Notes: generated by a model not told the origin, from the letters alone. A stretch of DNA of 6,023 nt from Novosphingobium sp. (GCA_028697875.1 JAQVEQ010000168.1:1-6023), one strand, 5' to 3'. Positions 1 through 5,734 are shown, counted from the first letter of the stretch. Translations and numbers: made by a program.

Positions 1-500
1 TCGCTCTCGAAGGCGACACCATGCTGGCGGTCCAGGCGAACGACGGGGCCGAAGCCTATACCCGCCGGGGCGACCTTGCGGTTTCCCCGACCGGGATCCT
101 CGTCAACGGCGATGGCCGCCCGGTCATCGGGTCCGGCGGGCCGATCAGCGTCCCGCCCGGCGCCGACGTTGCGATCGGCAAGGACGGCAGCGTGCTGGTT
201 GCCGATCCCGCGACCCCCGACCAGTCGGCGGCGGCAGTCGATCGCATCAAGATCGCGAACTGGCAGGGAAGTCCGATCGTGAAAGGCACCGACGGCCTGT
301 TCCGGGTCCGCGGCGGCGGTGTGCTGCCGGCCGACGAGGAAGCACGTGTGCAGACCGGCTCGCTCGAGGAGTCGAACGTCGATGTCACGCGCATCCTGGT
401 CGAAATGGTCCAGGCACAACGCCTCTTCGACATGCGCACCAAACTCGTCGCGACCGCCAAGGAGCTCGACGAGGGCGGCGCCAGTCTGATGCGGCTCTGA
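1..500 (+). CDS. flgF: Flagellar proximal rod protein FlgF, 3' part (5' truncated by window edge)
   Basis: FlgF is an axial protein of the flagellar proximal rod, exported by the flagellar type III system and polymerised in the periplasm. The open frame is already running at base 3 (Ala-Leu-Glu-Gly-Asp-Thr before the Met at base 21), so that Met is internal and is not the start. About 165 residues to the TGA at 498-500 are visible; family members are usually near 250, so roughly 85 N-terminal residues, including the rod-signature helix, lie upstream. The segment reading EAYTRRGDL matches the central Flg_bbr motif shared with FlgG and FlgE. The C-terminal helix (SLEESNVDV, then LVEMVQAQRLFDM) is the conserved Flg_bbr_C coiled-coil that packs in the rod core. 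It lies 24 nt upstream of flgG and is probably co-transcribed with it. FlgF rather than FlgE or FlgC is inferred from position directly before flgG and from the ending in LDEGGASLMRL. No cysteine is visible. Confidence 0.9.
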   Translation, partial: ALEGDTMLAVQANDGAEAYTRRGDLAVSPTGILVNGDGRPVIGSGGPISVPPGADVAIGKDGSVLVADPATPDQSAAAVDRIKIANWQGSPIVKGTDGLFRVRGGGVLPADEEARVQTGSLEESNVDVTRILVEMVQAQRLFDMRTKLVATAKELDEGGASLMRL

Positions 501-508
501 ATTTTCCG

Positions 509-516
509 AAAGGGAG
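509..516 (+). promoter_or_regulatory. Ribosome binding site for flgG
   Basis: AAAGGGAG lies 8 nt before the ATG at 525, in the 24-nt flgF-flgG gap. It supports the ATG at 525 as the flgG start and suggests that flgG initiates independently rather than only by coupling to flgF. Confidence 0.7.
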
Positions 517-524
517 ACTGACAA

Positions 525-1310
525 ATGCCGAATTCCGCACTTCAAGTGGCTCGTACCGGGCTCGAGGCTCAGGACACGCGGATGCGTGTGATCGCCAACA
601 ACCTCGCCAACGTGGGAACCACCGGGTTCAAGCGCGACCGGGCGAATTTCGCCACGCTGGCCTACCAGAACCTGCGCGTGGCCGGGCAGCAGTCCAGCGC
701 CGAGACGGACTATGCCACCGGCCTCAACCTGGGCACCGGCGTCGCCATTCAGTCGACCAGCCGGATCGTGACCCAGGGCACGCTGAACAATACCGGCAAT
801 GCCCTCGACCTCGCTCTCGACGGCGAAGGTTATTTCCAGGTCGAACTGCCGGGCGGGCAGACCGCCTATACCCGCGCGGGCAACTTCACCCGTTCGGCCG
901 AGGGCGAGCTGGTGACAGTACAGGGCTATCGCGTCCTGCCGGGCATCACCATTCCCGACGATGCGCAGTCGATCACGGTTGCCCAGGACGGCACCGTGTC
1001 GGCGGCGACGGCGAGCGGCGAGACGTCCGAACTGGGCAAGATCGAAATCGCCTCGTTCACCAATCCTGCCGGGCTCCAGGCCACGGGCGACAACTTCCTG
1101 CTCGAAACCGCCGCCAGCGGCGCGCCGCAGGTCGGTGCGCCGGGCGAGGCCGGACGCGGGAGCATCCGCCAGGGCATGCTGGAAGGCTCGAACGTCAACG
1201 TCGTCGAGGAACTCGTCGACATGATCGAGTGCCAGCGCGCCTACGAAGTCAATTCGAAGATGATCTCGGCAATCGACGAGATGCTGCGCAACGCCAACCA
1301 GACGATGTAA
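525..1310 (+). CDS. flgG: Flagellar distal rod protein FlgG
   Basis: FlgG forms the distal rod, the drive shaft that passes through the P and L rings and joins the hook. The 261 residues are the usual family length (about 260). The N-terminal Flg_bb_rod signature NNLANVGTTGFKRDR is at residues 25-39. Residues 47-72 (beginning YQNLRVAGQQSS and ending LGTG) match the FlgG-specific stretch that makes the rod rigid and is absent from the hook protein FlgE, which distinguishes FlgG from its paralogues. A central AYTRAGNF motif is present. The C-terminal Flg_bbr_C helix (GSNVNVVEELVDMI, then QRAYEVNSKMI) completes the protein. There is no cleavable signal peptide, as expected for type III export. 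The start ATG has a good Shine-Dalgarno sequence 8 nt upstream. The gene ends in TAA, 3 nt before flgH. One oddity is Cys236 inside the C-terminal core helix, where family members usually carry Thr, Gln or similar; it is the only Cys in the axial proteins visible here. Confidence 0.97.
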   Translation: MPNSALQVARTGLEAQDTRMRVIANNLANVGTTGFKRDRANFATLAYQNLRVAGQQSSAETDYATGLNLGTGVAIQSTSRIVTQGTLNNTGNALDLALDGEGYFQVELPGGQTAYTRAGNFTRSAEGELVTVQGYRVLPGITIPDDAQSITVAQDGTVSAATASGETSELGKIEIASFTNPAGLQATGDNFLLETAASGAPQVGAPGEAGRGSIRQGMLEGSNVNVVEELVDMIECQRAYEVNSKMISAIDEMLRNANQTM

Positions 1311-1313
1311 GCC

Positions 1314-1979
1314 ATGCGAACGATCTCACTCATCATCGCCGTTGCGGCACTGGGCGGACTGACTTCCGCCTGCAAGAGCGCCGAACCGTCCGCAGGCTTC
1401 GCGGCTACGCTGCCGCTGGCCCCGCCGGCCGCACCCGCCGCCGCGAACGGGAGCATTTTCCAGGCCGGCAGCGGCTATGCCCCGCTCCATATGGGCAACC
1501 GCGCGCGCGCCGTGGGCGATCCGGTGACCATCCTGCTGGTGGAATCGACCAAGACGTCGAAGTCGGCCGGTTCGCAGACCGACCGCGACGGCGGCTTCTC
1601 GCTCACACCGCCCGCCAGCGGGCCGTTCAGCTTCCTCAGCCCGGAAGCCCTGACCGCATCGGGCAATTCCTCGTTCACCGGCAAGGGCAATGCCACGCAG
1701 TCGAGCAGTCTTTCCGGCCAGCTCAGCGTCACGATCGCGGAAGTGCGCCCCAACGGCACGGCGCTGGTCCAGGGCGAAAAGCGCATGAATCTGAGCCAGG
1801 GCGACGAATGGGTCCAGTTTTCGGGCATCGTGCGGCTGTCCGACCTCGACGAGGACAGCCGCATCCTGTCGAGCCGCGTGGCCGATGCCCGGATTGTCTA
1901 TTCGGGCAAGGGCTCGATCCAGCGCGCGAGCCGCGAAGGCTGGCTCAGCCGCTTCTTCAACATGATTACTCCGTTCTGA
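1314..1979 (+). CDS. flgH: Flagellar L-ring lipoprotein FlgH
   Basis: FlgH builds the outer-membrane L-ring, the bushing around the distal rod. It is exported by Sec and lipidated, not secreted through the flagellar channel. The length of 221 residues is typical. A short basic n-region (MRT) and hydrophobic core lead to TSAC, with Cys20 as the probable lipidated residue. The lipobox is slightly unusual: Thr is at -3, with Leu at -4. The +2 residue is Lys, consistent with outer-membrane sorting. An Ala/Pro-rich linker follows. The family core then runs from GDPVTILLVE (about residues 67-76) through PNGTALVQGEKRMNL and GDEWVQFSGIVR to RVADARIVYSGKG, ending in GWLSRFF near the C-terminus, as in other FlgH proteins. 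It starts 3 nt after the flgG stop, with no recognisable Shine-Dalgarno sequence, so translation is probably coupled to flgG. Cys20 is its only cysteine. Confidence 0.96.
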   Translation: MRTISLIIAVAALGGLTSACKSAEPSAGFAATLPLAPPAAPAAANGSIFQAGSGYAPLHMGNRARAVGDPVTILLVESTKTSKSAGSQTDRDGGFSLTPPASGPFSFLSPEALTASGNSSFTGKGNATQSSSLSGQLSVTIAEVRPNGTALVQGEKRMNLSQGDEWVQFSGIVRLSDLDEDSRILSSRVADARIVYSGKGSIQRASREGWLSRFFNMITPF

Positions 1980-1981
1980 CC

Positions 1982-1985
1982 GAGG
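1982..1985 (+). promoter_or_regulatory. Ribosome binding site for flgI
   Basis: GAGG sits 7 nt upstream of ATG 1993 in the 13-nt flgH-flgI gap. Together with the signal peptide that begins right at this Met, it decides the flgI start. Confidence 0.6.
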
Positions 1986-1992
1986 CAAAGCC

Positions 1993-3093
1993 ATGTCCCG
2001 TATCCTTTCCCTGCTGTTCGCCCTGCTGGCCCTCTTCGCGGCCGCCACGCCCGCCAATGCGGAGCGCGTGCGCGACCTCGGCACCTTTCAGGGCGTCAGG
2101 ACCAACCAGCTGACCGGTTACGGGATCGTCGTCGGTCTCGACGGCACCGGCGACGATAACCTCGAATACCTTACCCAGGCCGCGCGCGGCGTGTCCGGGC
2201 GTCTGGGCCTGCAATTGCCGCCGGGCGTGAGCCCGGGCCTGAAGAACGCGGCGGCGGTTCTCATCACGGCCGAGCTGCCGGCCTTCGCCAAGCCCGGCCA
2301 GAGGATCGACGTCACGGTTTCCACCATGGGCAAGGCCAAGAGCCTGCGCGGCGGAGCCTTGATCCTGGCCCCGCTCTATGGCGCGGACGGGCAGATCTAT
2401 GCCATGGCGCAGGGCAACCTCGCCGTGGGCGGCCTCGGCGTCTCCGGGCGCGATGGGTCCAAGCTGTCGGTCAATGTGCCGACCGTCGGGCGGATCGCCA
2501 GCGGCGCCAGCGTGGAACGCGCGGTCATGACCGGGTTCCAGAACGGCGACATCCTGCGCTGGAACCTGTTCGACGCGGATTTCCTGACCGCGACCCGCGT
2601 GCGCGACGCGATCAACCTGCGCTATCCCGGCACCGCCTCGATCGAGGACGGGGTCACGCTGGCCCTGCGCCTGCCGATGGGGGCGGACCTGCGCGCCAGC
2701 ATGATGGCCCAGATCGAGATGATCGAGGTCGAGCCGGCGGAAAGCCGCGCCAAGGTGATCGTCAACAGCCGGACGGGGACCGTCGTCATCAACAGCGCGG
2801 TGCGCCTTTCGCCCGCCGCGATCAGCCACGGCAAGCTGGTCGTGCGCGTCGAGGAAGACGAGCGCGTCGTGCAACCCGCACCGTTCAGCCGCGGCCGTAC
2901 CGCGACGGAACAGCATAGCGACGTCCAGGTGGAAGAGGCGGGCGCCCATGTCGTGAATTTCCAGCCCGGTGCCTCGCTCGCCCAGCTGGTCGATGCACTC
3001 AACATGCTGGGGGTCACGCCGTCCGACCTGGTCGCGATCCTGGAATCGCTGAAGCAGGCCGGGGCGCTCAATGCGGAAATGGTGGTGATATGA
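1993..3093 (+). CDS. flgI: Flagellar P-ring protein FlgI
   Basis: FlgI is the periplasmic subunit of the P-ring, which surrounds the rod at the peptidoglycan layer. The length of 366 residues is normal. An N-terminal Sec signal peptide (hydrophobic residues 4-18, then TPANA) predicts cleavage after Ala23, giving a mature protein starting ERVRDL. Conserved family blocks follow: QGVRTNQLTGYGIVVGLDGT near the mature N-terminus, ITAELPAFAKPGQRIDVTVS in the middle, then SLRGGALILAPLYGADGQ. The C-terminal block LVDALNMLGVTPSDLVAIL ends in AGALNAEMVVI. A GAGG Shine-Dalgarno sequence 7 nt before ATG 1993 fixes the start, 13 nt after flgH. The protein has no cysteine, so it cannot form the intramolecular disulfide reported for enterobacterial FlgI. 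Assembly normally needs the chaperone FlgA, which is not encoded in this window. The stop overlaps the start of the flgJ-like gene. Confidence 0.97.
   Translation: MSRILSLLFALLALFAAATPANAERVRDLGTFQGVRTNQLTGYGIVVGLDGTGDDNLEYLTQAARGVSGRLGLQLPPGVSPGLKNAAAVLITAELPAFAKPGQRIDVTVSTMGKAKSLRGGALILAPLYGADGQIYAMAQGNLAVGGLGVSGRDGSKLSVNVPTVGRIASGASVERAVMTGFQNGDILRWNLFDADFLTATRVRDAINLRYPGTASIEDGVTLALRLPMGADLRASMMAQIEMIEVEPAESRAKVIVNSRTGTVVINSAVRLSPAAISHGKLVVRVEEDERVVQPAPFSRGRTATEQHSDVQVEEAGAHVVNFQPGASLAQLVDALNMLGVTPSDLVAILESLKQAGALNAEMVVI
3081..3088 (+). promoter_or_regulatory. Ribosome binding site of flgJ-like gene, inside the end of flgI
   Basis: GGTGGTGA differs from the ideal anti-Shine-Dalgarno complement GGAGGTGA at one base. 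Measured from the end of its GGTGG core (3085), it is 4 nt from the first ATG (3090) and 7 nt from the second, adjacent in-frame ATG (3093). The spacing favours the second Met as the start of the rod-binding protein. Confidence 0.5.
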
Positions 3094-3437
3094 TGGAGAT
3101 CACGTCTTCCTTCCAACTCGGCGCTCGCCCCGACGAGCGCCAGCGCCTGTCGGAAGCGGCGACCCGCTTCGAGGCGATCTTCGCCCGGCAGATGCTCGCC
3201 TCGGCGCGGCAGGCCGGTTTCGGTGACGACCTGTTCGGCGGCCAGGGCAGCGACACGTTCCGCCAGATGATGGACGAACGCTTCGCCGACATTCTGGCCG
3301 ATAGCGGCGCGCTGGGCTTCGGCAAGACGATCGAGGCCCAGCTGGCCGCCCGTCTCGACGTGACCAGTCAGGATACGGCCGGCCAGAACACTGCCGTCCA
3401 GAACACTGCCGTCCAGAACACCGGGACGAGAGGCTAG
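3090..3437 (+). CDS. flgJ: FlgJ-like rod-binding protein (rod cap, no muramidase domain)
   Basis: This corresponds to the N-terminal rod-binding (Rod-binding/FlgJ_N) domain of FlgJ, thought to cap and scaffold the growing rod. It is 115 residues, against about 310 for two-domain enterobacterial FlgJ. Family hallmarks are AATRFEAIFARQML (residues 23-36), DDLFGGQGSDTFRQMMDE (46-63) and GALGFGKTIEAQL (73-85). The C-terminal glucosaminidase domain is absent, as in many alphaproteobacteria, where a separate lytic transglycosylase (SltF type) opens the peptidoglycan. Position between flgI and flgK supports the identity. The start is ambiguous: ATGATG gives either a 4-nt overlap with the flgI stop (ATGA) or a 1-nt overlap (TGATG, giving 114 residues), and Shine-Dalgarno spacing favours the latter. 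Residues 97-111 are a tandem pentapeptide repeat (AGQNT, AVQNT, AVQNT) beyond the domain, probably disordered. It ends TAG, 3 nt before flgK. Confidence 0.9.
   Translation: MMEITSSFQLGARPDERQRLSEAATRFEAIFARQMLASARQAGFGDDLFGGQGSDTFRQMMDERFADILADSGALGFGKTIEAQLAARLDVTSQDTAGQNTAVQNTAVQNTGTRG
3363..3422 (+). repeat. 15-bp tandem repeat in the 3' end of flgJ
   Basis: Three consecutive 15-bp units at 3378-3392, 3393-3407 and 3408-3422 share the core CCAGAACAC and differ only at one or two positions. A degenerate fourth unit may precede them at 3363-3377 (encoding TSQDT). Units two and three are identical except at the last base. Because 15 is a multiple of 3, each copy adds five residues (A-x-Q-N-T) without changing the frame, so copy number can change without destroying the gene. 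The near-identity at DNA level suggests recent duplication rather than protein-level selection alone. Confidence 0.9.
3428..3433 (+). promoter_or_regulatory. Ribosome binding site for flgK
   Basis: GAGAGG lies 7 nt before ATG 3441, within the last codons of flgJ, supporting the chosen flgK start and tight translational linkage of the two genes. Confidence 0.65.
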
Positions 3438-3440
3438 GCC

Positions 3441-4778
3441 ATGGCGTCCGATCTTCTCTCCATCGCATCCAGTGGCGCCAAGGCGGCGCGCGTGGCGCTC
3501 GACGTCACGGCGCAGAACATCGCCAACGCGTCGAGCGAAGGCTATGTCCGCCGTTCCGTCGAACTGTCGGAACTCTCTCCGACGACCGCGATCGGGCAGA
3601 CCGGCGAGACGTCGCTGTCCGGCGTCCGGCTGGACCGGGTGACGCGCAACGTGGACCTGTTCCGCCTCGCCGAAGCGCGGCGGACGACGTCGGACGCTTC
3701 GCGCGCCAATGCCGAACTGAGCGGACTCGAAAATGTCGAATCCGCGATCGAGAATGCCCGGGTCTACGACGCGATCGTCGATTTCGAAGGTGCCCTGGAA
3801 GGGCTGACGGCGGACCCGACCAACCTTTCGCTACGCGCGTCCGTGCTGGAAAGCGCGCAGACCCTGGCGCGCAGCTTCAACGTGGCTTCGACCTCGCTCG
3901 ACGCGGTGGGCGACAGCCTGCATTTCGATGCGGCCGCGGGTGTCGACGAAGTCAATCTCTATGCGCAGGAACTGGCGCGGATCAACTTGCGCCTCACGCG
4001 GGCGCAGAACGGCAGCACCGACCAGTCGTCGCTGCTCGACCAGCGCGACCTGATGCTCCAGAAACTGAGCGAACACGCCGATGTGAGCGTGACGGTTGCA
4101 TCCGACTACACGGTGGAAGTGCGGCTGGGTTCGGGCGGGGGCGTCCCGCTGGTCCAGGGCGGCAACGCCGCCTTGCTGGAAAGCACCACGGCGGCGGACG
4201 GCACCCTGTCGTTAACCGTTGGCGGCTCGGCCGTCACCTTGTCCGGCGGCGATCTTGCCGGCCAGGCCCAGGCGCTCGTCCACCTGCGGGACTATGCCGC
4301 CAGCCTCGACGATGTCGTAAACAGCCTGATTGCGGTGGTGAACGGGGTGCAGACGAATGGGGCCGCGCTCGACGGTTCCGCCGGGCAGGCGCTTTTCACC
4401 GGCACCGGTGCTGCCGGTATCGCGGTTGCGCTGTCGGATCCCGCCGCGCTGGCTACCGCTGCTGCCGGTTCGGCGGCCGGGTCGCGCGATGCCTCCAATC
4501 TGGCGGCCTTGCGCGATGCCATGACCACGAACGGGGTGGCCGCCGGGATGAATGCCGTCATCTTTTCCGTTTCGAGCAAGGTTTCGGGGCTCACCACCAC
4601 CCGCGATGCGCTGGATGCGATTGCGTCTTCCGCAAGCATCGCGCTGCAGAGCCAGGCCGGCGTCGATCTCGATTACGAAGCGGTGAACCTGATCCGTTTC
4701 CAGCAGGCGTTCCAGGCTTCGGGCCGGGCGATGCAGGTCGCGACGGATATCTTCGACACGCTGCTGGCGATCAAGTGA
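3441..4778 (+). CDS. flgK: Flagellar hook-associated protein 1 FlgK (HAP1)
   Basis: FlgK is the first hook-filament junction protein. It is secreted through the flagellar channel (normally with the chaperone FlgN) and assembles on the hook tip before FlgL. The N-terminal D0 helix has the axial-protein signature GAKAARVALDVTAQNIAN followed by EGYVRRSVELS (about residues 12-41). The C-terminal D0 helix has the typical DYEAVNLIRFQQAFQASGRA pattern and ends in DIFDTLLAIK. LLDQRDLMLQKLSEHADVSV (about residues 198-217) is the well-conserved FlgK central block. At 445 residues it is about 100 shorter than enterobacterial FlgK (about 550), with the shortfall in the variable surface domains; conserved ends show it is complete. 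Part of the middle (about residues 320-350) is low-complexity Ala/Gly/Ser. There is no cysteine and no signal peptide. It ends TGA, 7 nt before flgL. Confidence 0.96.
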   Translation: MASDLLSIASSGAKAARVALDVTAQNIANASSEGYVRRSVELSELSPTTAIGQTGETSLSGVRLDRVTRNVDLFRLAEARRTTSDASRANAELSGLENVESAIENARVYDAIVDFEGALEGLTADPTNLSLRASVLESAQTLARSFNVASTSLDAVGDSLHFDAAAGVDEVNLYAQELARINLRLTRAQNGSTDQSSLLDQRDLMLQKLSEHADVSVTVASDYTVEVRLGSGGGVPLVQGGNAALLESTTAADGTLSLTVGGSAVTLSGGDLAGQAQALVHLRDYAASLDDVVNSLIAVVNGVQTNGAALDGSAGQALFTGTGAAGIAVALSDPAALATAAAGSAAGSRDASNLAALRDAMTTNGVAAGMNAVIFSVSSKVSGLTTTRDALDAIASSASIALQSQAGVDLDYEAVNLIRFQQAFQASGRAMQVATDIFDTLLAIK

Positions 4779-4780
4779 GG
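4775..4780 (+). promoter_or_regulatory. Ribosome binding site for flgL, overlapping the flgK stop
   Basis: GTGAGG contains the flgK stop TGA (4776-4778) and lies 5 nt before ATG 4786. Ribosomes terminating on flgK cover this site, so flgK and flgL, which are needed together at the hook tip, are probably translationally coupled. Confidence 0.55.
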
Positions 4781-4785
4781 CGAAC

Positions 4786-5700
4786 ATGACGATCCTTTCC
4801 ACCAGTGCATTCTACGAACGGGCCACTGCCGACATGACCAGCCTGCGCAAGCGGGCGGAGGAACTGCAGGCCCAGATCGCCAGCGGTCAGCGCATCAACC
4901 AGTCGTCCGACGATCCGGTTGCTGCGGCGCGCCTGCGCGAACTGGCCCGCGCCGACAGCATGGCCGAAGTCAACACGGCCAATGCCAACCGCGCCACTGC
5001 CGATCTCACGCTGGCCGACAGCGCCATTCAGGAAATCGCCGACAATCTCATCCGCGCGCAGGAACTCGCCACCCAGGCCGCGAACGGCACTTTGAGCGAC
5101 GACCAGCGGGTGGCGATCGGGGAACAGCTCGCCAATATTCGCGATAACCTGGTTGCGCTCGCCAATTCCAAGGACAGCTCCGGCCACGCGCTGTTCGGCG
5201 GGGAAACGACCGGCGATGCCTATATCGTCGATGCCGCCGGGAACGTGGTCTACACCGGCACTGCCAGCTCGGGCGAACTGCCGCTGGGCGACGGGCAGAG
5301 CGTGGTGCGCGGCGTGACCGGGCCGGAGTTCCTCAACTTCACCCATGACGGCAACGCGACCGACCTGTTTGCCGTCATCGGCAACCTGGCGGATGCCTTG
5401 TCCGGCGGTTCCGCCGATCCGGCGGGCGCGGCGAATGCGGCGCTCGACGCGATGAATTCGGGCCTCGCCAAGATCACCACCACGCAGACCGTGGTCGGCG
5501 CGCGGATGAACTGGGTCGATCTCAACGTCGCCCGTTACGAACGGCAGGGCGAGATGCGCGCCACGGAACAGACCGAAGTCGGCAGCATCGATGCCGCGAC
5601 CGCGATCAGCGACCTGCAGCAGATGATGACGGTTCTGGAAGCGAGCCAGGCCAGTTTCGTGAAGCTCGCGAACCTGTCGCTCTTCGACATGATCAGCTGA
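4786..5700 (+). CDS. flgL: Flagellar hook-associated protein 3 FlgL (HAP3)
   Basis: FlgL is the second junction protein, lying between FlgK and the flagellin filament; it is a flagellin homologue secreted by the flagellar type III system. The 304 residues are close to the usual length (about 300-320). The N-terminal flagellin-like D0/D1 helices carry the diagnostic ASGQRINQSSDDPVAAARL at about residues 32-50, followed by a long heptad-rich helix and the DSSGHALFGGETTGDAY segment (near residues 129-145), typical of FlgL. The C-terminal helical block reads AATAISDLQQMMTVLEASQA and ends LANLSLFDMIS, matching the FlgL/flagellin C-terminus. FlgL rather than flagellin is supported by this C-terminus and by position immediately after flgK. 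There is no cysteine or signal peptide. The start has a GTGAGG site 5 nt upstream. It ends TGA and is followed by 34 nt without any hairpin or T-run before motA. Confidence 0.96.
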   Translation: MTILSTSAFYERATADMTSLRKRAEELQAQIASGQRINQSSDDPVAAARLRELARADSMAEVNTANANRATADLTLADSAIQEIADNLIRAQELATQAANGTLSDDQRVAIGEQLANIRDNLVALANSKDSSGHALFGGETTGDAYIVDAAGNVVYTGTASSGELPLGDGQSVVRGVTGPEFLNFTHDGNATDLFAVIGNLADALSGGSADPAGAANAALDAMNSGLAKITTTQTVVGARMNWVDLNVARYERQGEMRATEQTEVGSIDAATAISDLQQMMTVLEASQASFVKLANLSLFDMIS

Positions 5701-5720
5701 GCCGCGCAACAACGATTTGA

Positions 5721-5727
5721 AGGGGGA
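5721..5727 (+). promoter_or_regulatory. Ribosome binding site for motA
   Basis: AGGGGGA lies 7 nt before ATG 5735 in the 34-nt flgL-motA gap and fixes the motA start. It is one of the strongest purine-rich sites in the window, suggesting independent initiation of the stator gene. Confidence 0.7.
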
Positions 5728-5734
5728 CTAGGAC

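Noticed and set aside
21..23. ATG at 21 as the start of a 159-residue protein
   Set aside because: The frame is open upstream to the window edge and the residues before it fit FlgF, so this Met is internal to a truncated flgF.
1229..2113. Sense-strand open frame of 294 codons overlapping flgG, flgH and flgI
   Set aside because: It runs in the alternative frame of flgH, is Arg/Pro/Gln-rich and overlaps three well-supported genes, so it is not a gene.
1966..2949. Antisense open frame of 327 codons across flgI
   Set aside because: It is the codon-bias shadow of flgI in high-GC DNA. The translation is rich in Arg, His, Asp and Gly with no recognisable domain, and the sense strand has a full, conserved FlgI.
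3297..3304. GCCGATAG resembling a flagellar sigma-28 -10 element upstream of flgK
   Set aside because: There is no TAAA-like -35 at the proper distance, and the bases encode conserved residues of the FlgJ domain.
3974..3991. TGGC...TTGC pair in flgK resembling a sigma-54 promoter
   Set aside because: The GG to GC spacing is 13 nt rather than the required 10, and it lies in the middle of a conserved coding block.
4771..5712. Antisense open frame of 313 codons covering flgL
   Set aside because: It almost exactly mirrors flgL; the composition is that of a GC-rich shadow, and no family motif is seen.
5701..5734. Possible terminator between flgL and motA
   Set aside because: No inverted repeat or T-run is visible in the 34 nt; the gap holds only a ribosome binding site.
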